Positions 30,231-35,415 of a stretch of 35,415 bases of DNA are shown here, piece by piece. The stretch's first letter is position 1. Every line of letters starts with the position of its first letter. The DNA is from a virus. The translations under genes were made by a program, and so were the position numbers. Where the stretch lies: the IMG/VR virus record IMGVR_UViG_3300047168_000046, positions 1 through 35,415 of that record. One strand, 5' to 3'. Below the pieces are notes generated by a model that was not told where the DNA came from, searched no databases, and was given only the letters and a program-made list of their open reading frames with translations.

Positions 30231-30495
30231 TGCCGCCAACCTCCTCTTCCACGCGCCGGAGCCATTCCTTGACCATCAAGATCATATCCTCGCGCCGGGC
30301 GTTCGAGATGTAGTTCACCCTATTCGCCGACGTGCCTTCGAACGGAAAACTAAAGAGGACAAAGCCATTCTTCCGCACGCCCGAGCTGCCGTTGAAAGCC
30401 ATATCCAGGGCGCGTGCAACGACCTTCATGACGTCAACGAAGGCCGGATCAATCGGCTCCGGATCGCCGCCTGCTAGCGTAGCCTTCCCTGCCAT
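30211..30495 (-). CDS. Conserved-type phage hypothetical protein (94 aa)
   Basis: ATG 30495 behind GGGAG. The centre has NGFVLFSFPFEGTSANRVNY followed by SNARREDMILMVKEWL, a pattern I have seen in small phage early proteins of unknown role. The last 20 bp overlap the next gene. Confidence 0.7.
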   Translation of the reverse strand: MAGKATLAGGDPEPIDPAFVDVMKVVARALDMAFNGSSGVRKNGFVLFSFPFEGTSANRVNYISNARREDMILMVKEWLRRVEEEVGGNVEGDT

Positions 30496-30528
30496 GATTG
30501 GAACTCCCAAAACGCCGAACACATCCGA

Positions 30529-30978
30529 TCACGGATCCTTTCTCGGAGCCGAAAGCGCCAGCCTCTGAGCGACCATTACCTCGTAAAAGGTCCGATCGTC
30601 ATTTCCCAGAAGGTAGGGAAGCATCGCCTGATCGAGCGTGACGAGACCGGCTTCGATGATCGCGAGCTGCGACTTGATCCAATCGAATAAAATCCTCCAG
30701 GCTACCCGGGCGGCCTGCTCTCGACACGCCAGCTTGCGAGTGATCTTCCCTCGCTGGAACTGCTTTTTCAAAACCAATTCGACCCCGTCGATGTTGGCCG
30801 GCAGCCTAAACGGCCTCGGACCAAACTGCGTTTCGGCGACAAATGAGATGCTGCACGCGATCCGATCGCTCCCGTACTCGGTCACCATGCGGGAAACACC
30901 AAACGCCGCCAACCGACGCTGAATCTCCGCCACCGTCCGGTCCGGAGTGATCTTCGTCGTGTAGTTCAAGATCGGCAT
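30529..30978 (-). CDS. Conserved phage protein of unknown function (149 aa)
   Basis: ATG 30978. The opening MPILNYTTKITPDRTVAEIQ and the block REQAARVAWRILFDWIKSQL, then LVTLDQAMLPYLL, match a widespread family of small early phage proteins without known role. Length is normal for that family. Confidence 0.75.
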   Translation of the reverse strand: MPILNYTTKITPDRTVAEIQRRLAAFGVSRMVTEYGSDRIACSISFVAETQFGPRPFRLPANIDGVELVLKKQFQRGKITRKLACREQAARVAWRILFDWIKSQLAIIEAGLVTLDQAMLPYLLGNDDRTFYEVMVAQRLALSAPRKDP

Positions 30979-30982
30979 ACGT

Positions 30983-31456
30983 TCACCATACTCGCCATAA
31001 AGCTCGGACACCCGCCACGACGCCGATCAACAGCGCGCTGCAAGCCAAAACGATCGCCAAAAGCTTAACAGACAGCAACCACGCATCTCTCGAAGGGCCA
31101 GACCTGCCCTGAACCTCATCCCAGACCGAACGCACAAACCGGGACGAATGACCCCAGCCCGCAACCGCGCCCCGCCGCGCAACGGTAACGCCGCGCCTAC
31201 CGACAAACCACGCGGCCCGGCCGAGCCCGACACAAATGGCGAAGCCGAGAACCAACAGCGACCGGATGACCACCAACCCGCCGCCGACGACGGCCGAAAC
31301 GCCCCGCCTGACCAGCCCCGGCGTGCGGACGGTCCGATCCTCCTCCTGAAACGCCAGGTTCTCACCACCGCATCGAAAGCACTCATCGCCGTCGTCGATC
31401 CGGTACGAATGCCAAGACCTCCCGCAATCGCGGCAATAGACGATCGGTACCGCCAT
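30983..31456 (-). CDS. Zinc-ribbon membrane protein (157 aa)
   Basis: ATG 31456. An N-terminal zinc ribbon (CRDCGRSWHSYRIDDGDECF, then RCGG) is followed by two hydrophobic segments (about 60-80 VSAVVGGGLVVIRSLLVLGF, and 130-150 LLAIVLACSALLIGVVAGV) with a basic stretch between them. The ribbon is probably cytoplasmic. No known family is recognised. Confidence 0.68.
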   Translation of the reverse strand: MAVPIVYCRDCGRSWHSYRIDDGDECFRCGGENLAFQEEDRTVRTPGLVRRGVSAVVGGGLVVIRSLLVLGFAICVGLGRAAWFVGRRGVTVARRGAVAGWGHSSRFVRSVWDEVQGRSGPSRDAWLLSVKLLAIVLACSALLIGVVAGVRALWRVW

Positions 31457-31464
31457 GAGCCCCC

Positions 31465-31659
31465 CTAGCCGGTGCCCGCCTTCATCTCCGCCTTGTCGCG
31501 ACGCGCCCGCTGCAACACGGCCATCCGGACATACGCCGCGACCCCAAGCCCGATCGAATGGGCGACCTGCTCGACAACGGCATAATCCTCCGGCGAGAGC
31601 TCGATCCGCGCGTGCTTGACCTGCTTGACCTTCCCCTTCGCCCCTGCCTTCTTCGCCAT
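31465..31659 (-). CDS. Ribbon-helix-helix regulator (64 aa)
   Basis: ATG 31659 behind GGAGG. The protein has a lysine-rich N terminus, then HARIELSPEDYAVVEQVAHS and AAYVRMAVLQRARRD, the Arc/CopG-type strand-helix-helix order. First gene of its operon, next to a palindrome-rich divergent control region, so autoregulation is likely. Confidence 0.78.
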   Translation of the reverse strand: MAKKAGAKGKVKQVKHARIELSPEDYAVVEQVAHSIGLGVAAYVRMAVLQRARRDKAEMKAGTG

Positions 31660-31946
31660 CACGCCTCCGTTCGTTGATCCGATCAGACGGCGCCAATCTT
31701 ATACGGTATCACCGGGGATTGTATACCAACCGACGATAACGAACCACAATCGGATACGGATCGTATTCATTGCGTATGCGAATTGTATAAGCTAGAATTG
31801 TTGGAGACTGATCGCGCCGCGCCCGCGAGCGAAACAAAAACGCCCGGCCGGGAAAACATCCCGGACCGGGCTCCGTGTTCGAAGCACGCAGTGGTGACGA
31901 ACTCCCAAGAATCTATTCGACCGAACCACCAAGGAGCAACACGCCA
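31660..31946. promoter_or_regulatory. Divergent control region with repeated GTAT/ATAC palindromes
   Basis: Contains several short inverted motifs (ATACGGTAT, TGTATACC, GGATACGGATCGTATTC, GCGTATGCG) that could be operators for the adjacent ribbon-helix-helix protein. A plus-strand promoter TTGCGT-17-TAGAAT lies at 31770-31798. A strong hairpin, GCCCGGCCGGGA / TCCCGG-A-CCGGGC, lies at 31842-31871. Confidence 0.5.
31770..31798 (+). promoter_or_regulatory. Likely early promoter
   Basis: TTGCGT (31770-31775) and TAGAAT (31793-31798) are separated by 17 bp. It is placed to drive the plus-strand early operon (31947 onward). Confidence 0.45.
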
Positions 31947-32286
31947 ATGCGCGAAAAGCCGATCTTGCTCGCAGCCCCGTATGTGAGGGCAATCCTTGAG
32001 CGACGAAAGACCCAGACCCGCCGCGTTGTCAGCAGGCGCGGAGCGGCCGGGCCTCGGGAAGTGCTACGAATCTGCCGTAACCGCTGGGGAGTGGCACTAT
32101 GAAGGCGCCTACGGATCGTGCACCTGTGCGGATAAAGAAGCGATTCCGCCGATCAAAGACAGACTGACGCCTGCCAGATGTGTTTGGCGCGAGGCATGGG
32201 ATGCGCTGCACGATGTAGGCCGTCGCTGGCGCGAAAACCCGCTGGTCTGGGCAATCACCTTCGAGCGAGTCGACGAAACAAAATAA
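31947..32286 (+). pseudogene. Frameshifted gene of the 'MREKPI...KTQTRR' phage family
   Basis: From ATG 31947 (behind AAGGAG) the frame reads MREKPILLAAPYVRAILERR-KTQTRRVV. This is the start of a common phage family (MREKPIIFSGPMVRAIL...KTQTRRV), often called ASCH-like. Near 32030-32060 the family-like sequence moves to another frame, reading GEWHYEGAYGSC then CVWREAWDALHDV and ending WAITFERVDETK at 32286. Zero frame ends at 32102. The gene needs one frame change, which may be a mutation, a sequencing error or programmed shifting. Confidence 0.6.
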
Positions 32287-32311
32287 CCCGGCCGGGACCG
32301 CCCCGGCCGGG
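32287..32311. repeat. Two copies of the self-complementary 10-mer CCCGGCCGGG
   Basis: Copies at 32287-32296 and 32302-32311 are separated by 5 bp, directly after a TAA stop. Each is a palindrome, and the pair can also form a hairpin. Related to the hairpin at 31842-31871. Confidence 0.75.
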
Positions 32312-32370
32312 AGTACATCGAAACGAATCAGGCGAGGGAAGTATATCCCGCCCAACGGAGATTTCAAAAA

Positions 32371-32682
32371 ATGCCGCCACGCAGCCGAGACCGGACCGCC
32401 AACCACACTATGCACATCGAGCTCCGTCGCCGCGCAGTGTTCATTTCAGAAGAGTCGATCGAAGAATGGCCCCCCTGGCACTTCCGCGCCGCGATGCGAT
32501 GGTTGCACGAGACACCAGCGCAAAGCCCAGACGCCCAGGCAAATTTCAATACCTTCATTTCCCGCAAAGCCACCCAGCGCCACTGCGCAATCTGCGGGTG
32601 CACCGACGACGACGGCTGCCTCTCCGGCTGCGTCTGGGTCGCGCCGAACCTTTGCTCGGCCTGCGAGGAGCTCCAGACGTAG
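32371..32682 (+). CDS. Zinc-cluster phage protein (103 aa)
   Basis: ATG 32371 behind CGGAG. The C-terminal third reads HCAICGCTDDDGCLSGCVWV, followed by LCSAC. This CxxCGCTxxDxCxxGCxWV...LCSxC pattern recurs in many phage early proteins and is probably a zinc site. The N-terminal part is not recognised. Function unknown. Confidence 0.7.
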   Translation: MPPRSRDRTANHTMHIELRRRAVFISEESIEEWPPWHFRAAMRWLHETPAQSPDAQANFNTFISRKATQRHCAICGCTDDDGCLSGCVWVAPNLCSACEELQT

Positions 32683-32830
32683 CCAACCCAAACAAAACGA
32701 CCCATATTGCGGCCGTGCCCATCGCGCGGCATAGTAAGCGTGTTCGATCGACACCGACGTCAACCGCTTGAACTGGACCAGGTTTGGCGATCCAATCCAG
32801 CTCCCGCGGTAAATCTCTAAGGACCACAGA

Positions 32831-33544
32831 ATGATCACCTCCGCATTTCCCGCTGCGCGCGGGGCACGCGCTCAGCGTCCGCCCGCTCTCGCGCGCCGCA
32901 ACGAGCTCGGCGCGGGCCTGACACCCGCCGAAGAGCGAGCACTGGCGGCCCGAATCAAAGCCGGAGACGAGCTCGCCCGCAACGAGCTGGTGATGGCCAA
33001 CGCGGCCCTGGCAAGCTACTTCGCCAAGCGATTCCGCTGGCGTTGGCATGACCTCACAATCGAAGATCTCCGCCAGGAGGCCATGCTCGGGCTAATCACG
33101 GCCGCCGAACGATTCGACCCCGAGAGCCACCACACGCGGTTCAGCACTTACGCCGCCTACTGGATCAACTGCCGGCTCCGCCGCGCAGCCATCACCACGG
33201 GCGAAAGCATCCGAATCCCCGACCACCATCACCAGAAGGGAACAGCCGCGGAACACCGATCCACAGTCCGACTCGCATCACATCGCATGGATCGAATGGC
33301 CACGCGAAAAGGCCAAACCGGCCCACCGACCACGGACGACCCCGCCGATACCCGAATGCGCCTGATCGACTCGCTCACGACCGACCAGCGCGCCCTACTG
33401 GACTGGTACGCCGACGACATCCAGCAATTGAAAACCCGCACCGGCGAACCGTTCCAGGTCCGCGAAAAGAAAAGGATCGCAGCCCGACGACTGCTCGCAA
33501 AGTTGCGAGCCAAACTCCAAGCCGAGGAAGGATCCCAATCATGA
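32831..33544 (+). CDS. Phage RNA polymerase sigma factor
   Basis: 237 residues with sigma-70 region 2 at about 45-120. It reads LVMANAALASYFAKRF, DLTIEDLRQEAMLGLITAAE-RFDP and TRFSTYAAYWINCRLRRA, matching promoter-melting and -10 recognition segments. The region-4-like C-terminal part (LTTDQRALLDWYADDIQQL onward) keeps the length but a poor helix-turn-helix. It would redirect host RNA polymerase, probably to late phage promoters. The stop overlaps the replication gene (ATGA). ATG lies behind AAGGA. Confidence 0.88.
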   Translation: MITSAFPAARGARAQRPPALARRNELGAGLTPAEERALAARIKAGDELARNELVMANAALASYFAKRFRWRWHDLTIEDLRQEAMLGLITAAERFDPESHHTRFSTYAAYWINCRLRRAAITTGESIRIPDHHHQKGTAAEHRSTVRLASHRMDRMATRKGQTGPPTTDDPADTRMRLIDSLTTDQRALLDWYADDIQQLKTRTGEPFQVREKKRIAARRLLAKLRAKLQAEEGSQS

Positions 33545-35289
33545 GCTATGGCGAATTGATCGAGCGAAACCCCGCGACCAGAATGACGTCCGCCTTCCAG
33601 GCCGCCGACGAGCTCGCGCCGCCCCACCATCTCGAGGCCGAAAAGAGCTGCATCGGCGCCATGCTCTACGACAACGCGGTCATCGACGACGTGCTCGAGA
33701 TCCTCCGCGCCGAGGACTTCTACCGCGATGCCCATCAAGTCATCTTTCGCCGGATCGAGTACCTCCACAAAAAGGGCACGCCCGTCGATAACGTCACCCT
33801 GGGCGATGACCTGCGCGTTCTCGGTCTCTGGGACGCAGTCGGCGGCATGGACTACCTGCACGAGATCATCATGTCCACGCCCCACGCGGCCAACGCGCGG
33901 TATCACGCCAACATCGTCAAGGAAAAGGCGAAGGCGCGACTCTCGATCGAGCAGCTCAAAGATCTGCTCAGGCGAGCCCACACGCAGCAAGAAATCCCCG
34001 ACGATATCCTGGAAGCGCAGTCCAGGATGATCGAAAGCATGCGATCGGACCGGGAAGAGCACGACGAGCTCGCCATCAACCCCCTGCCCACCAAAATGGA
34101 AGCGCCTGCCTTCCGCGGGCTGCTCGGCGACCTGGTGCACCGAATCGCACCCGAGACCGAGGCGTCACCCGAGGGAATCCTGGGCCAGCTCCTCCTAACA
34201 TTCGGCAACGTCGCCGGCCGCCGGCCGCACTGGGTCGTGAATGGGCGAAGGCACCACGCGAACCTGAATCTATGTTTGACCGGCCCCACTGGCGCCGGCC
34301 GCAAGGGGACCGCCTGGGACTGCACGCGTTGGCTTTTCAGCCAGTGCGACGAGCAATGGGCCAGGACGCCAATCCTATCCGGCATCGCGTCCGGTGAGGG
34401 CCTCATCCAGAAGGCGAGGGACTCCCGCGGACCATTGCTCATCGTAGAGTCTGAGTTTGGCCGGCTGCTCACCAGCTCGGGCCGTGACAATAACACGATC
34501 TCGCATGTATTGCGCGAGGCGTTCGACGGGGGCGCCCTGTCATTGCCGACCCGCAAAGACTCGCTCTACGTCGAGGACGCGCACATCTCGGTGATCGGGC
34601 ACATCACCTACACCGAGCTGAGGTCGAAAATCACGCAGTGCGACATCGACAACGGACTGGTCAATAGATTCATGTGGCTGCATGTCTACCGCGCGAGATC
34701 GCTCCCAGAAGGTGGCGATTTCGGCAGCCTCAAGCAGGTACTCGCGCCCCTGATCCAAGACCTGTCCTTCGCGGTCGATTTCGCCAAGCACGACAATGGC
34801 CATGACGTGCCTTACATGCGCGACGACGAGGCCAAGAAGTTCTGGCGACCGGTCTACGAAGAGCTCACCGAGCCCATCCAGGGAAGCTACGGAAGCGCCG
34901 TCGAAAGACGCGCTCCCATCGTCACCCGGATCGCCATGATCTACGCCATGGTAGACCGGGCGTTTTACATCGGAAAGAACCACATCGAATCGGCCCTGGC
35001 CTTCTGGCGCTACTGCGACCAGACAGCCGCGCACATCTTCGGCGCGCCCAAGCGAGATAAGCGCCTGGCAAAGCTCATGGAGCTGCTGGACGCCGCCGAG
35101 GACGGACTCCGCCGGACCGACATCAACCAGAAACTGGGCAACGGCCGCATGACGCCGGCCGAGCTCGACGCCCTCATCGACGCCGCCTACGCGTCGGGGA
35201 AATACCTGTACAAGGAGGTGAAGACCGGCGGTGCCAAGCGAAGGCTACTAGTGCACAAGAAGTACAGTAATGATGAAAAAGTGCTGTAA
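33541..35289 (+). CDS. Replication protein: DnaB N-terminal domain joined to a DUF3987-type ATPase
   Basis: 582 residues. Residues about 26-165 are a DnaB-helicase N-terminal domain (PPHHLEAEKSCIGAMLYDNA, VTLGDDLRVLG, then MDYLHEIIMSTPHAANARYH). A DUF3987-like ATPase follows: ASPEGILGQLLLTFGNVAGR, Walker A GPTGAGRKGT (248-257), Walker B LLIVESEFGRLL, sensor HISVIGHITYTEL and NGLVNRFMW. Canonical DnaB has a RecA domain here instead. The fusion may load or replace the host helicase at the phage origin. It is the last gene before the right terminal repeat, which overlaps its final codons. Confidence 0.85.
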   Translation: MSYGELIERNPATRMTSAFQAADELAPPHHLEAEKSCIGAMLYDNAVIDDVLEILRAEDFYRDAHQVIFRRIEYLHKKGTPVDNVTLGDDLRVLGLWDAVGGMDYLHEIIMSTPHAANARYHANIVKEKAKARLSIEQLKDLLRRAHTQQEIPDDILEAQSRMIESMRSDREEHDELAINPLPTKMEAPAFRGLLGDLVHRIAPETEASPEGILGQLLLTFGNVAGRRPHWVVNGRRHHANLNLCLTGPTGAGRKGTAWDCTRWLFSQCDEQWARTPILSGIASGEGLIQKARDSRGPLLIVESEFGRLLTSSGRDNNTISHVLREAFDGGALSLPTRKDSLYVEDAHISVIGHITYTELRSKITQCDIDNGLVNRFMWLHVYRARSLPEGGDFGSLKQVLAPLIQDLSFAVDFAKHDNGHDVPYMRDDEAKKFWRPVYEELTEPIQGSYGSAVERRAPIVTRIAMIYAMVDRAFYIGKNHIESALAFWRYCDQTAAHIFGAPKRDKRLAKLMELLDAAEDGLRRTDINQKLGNGRMTPAELDALIDAAYASGKYLYKEVKTGGAKRRLLVHKKYSNDEKVL

Positions 35290-35381
35290 AAAGCGCGCGC
35301 GGTTTCGAACCCGTGACGCTGACTCGACTTGCAAAAAAAAAGAGGTGCGCGCGCGGTGCGCGCGCGGTGCGCGCTGGGTTT
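35277..35381. repeat. Right copy of 105-bp terminal inverted repeat
   Basis: Inverted partner of 17-121. It starts inside the last codons of the replication gene that ends at 35289 and runs to within 34 bp of the window end. Perfect blocks lie at 35285-35309 and 35346-35381. The run of A at 35333-35341 mirrors the T run of the left copy. Confidence 0.9.
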
Positions 35382-35415
35382 ATCAACCTATGTACGTGCG
35401 CGCATGGATCGCCTC

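Noticed and set aside
17-35381. Transposable (Mu-like) phage explanation of the terminal inverted repeat
   Set aside because: No MuA/MuB-type transposase is encoded, and the sequences outside the repeats are of unequal length.

Overview
This 35.4 kb window reads as one nearly complete genome of a temperate tailed phage with a long, flexible (siphovirus-type) tail. It has an HK97-type head module and a lambda-like tail module. The host is probably a planctomycete, which is an inference from four cues. (1) There is a GFTLIELL-type pseudopilin of planctomycete style. (2) Tail or decoration proteins carry beta-domains resembling those of giant planctomycete secreted proteins. (3) Short GTCGGGCT-GGAA-AGCCCGAC hairpins sit between late genes. 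(4) Base composition is high in G+C. No 16S or host gene is present to confirm this.

Layout. The ends carry a 105-bp imperfect terminal inverted repeat (17-121 and 35277-35381) and share a 9-bp direct repeat (1-9 = 35407-35415). This suggests a circular molecule opened inside a large GC-rich palindrome. Positions 208-2035 (+) hold two small genes, an attP-like copy of the 3' half of a tRNA-Thr, and a tyrosine integrase. Positions 2167-5498 (+) form a tight operon with overlapping starts: three small proteins (two with a membrane segment), a type IV/II pseudopilin-like protein and an OafA-type acyltransferase. It ends at a strong terminator (5506-5548) and looks like a lysogenic-conversion cassette. 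Positions 5702-24579 (-) are the late genes: TerS, TerL, portal, protease, capsid, connectors, tail terminator, tail tube, tail chaperone with a -1 frameshift, tape measure and tip proteins. One plus-strand gene (17254-17601) interrupts them. Positions 25095-27029 (-) carry an HNH nuclease, three single-span membrane proteins and small unknowns, behind a good promoter. A second, XerC/D-like recombinase lies at 27376-28296 (+). Positions 28301-31659 (-) are small accessory or regulatory proteins (ribbon-helix-helix, zinc-ribbon, possible ADP-ribosyltransferase fold). Positions 31947-35289 (+) hold a frameshifted gene, a zinc-cluster protein, a sigma factor and a DnaB-N/DUF3987-like replication protein.

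How it works together. The right-hand plus operon probably supplies replication and a dedicated sigma factor. The minus late block builds and packages the virion. The left arm integrates the genome and alters the host surface. I could not find an endolysin, a CI-like repressor or a DNA polymerase. The most unusual points are the terminal palindrome, the pseudopilin/acyltransferase cassette, an HslV/proteasome-like protein and a ferritin-like protein within the structural block, the DnaB-N/DUF3987 fusion, and two intergenic inverted repeats that could be structured RNAs.
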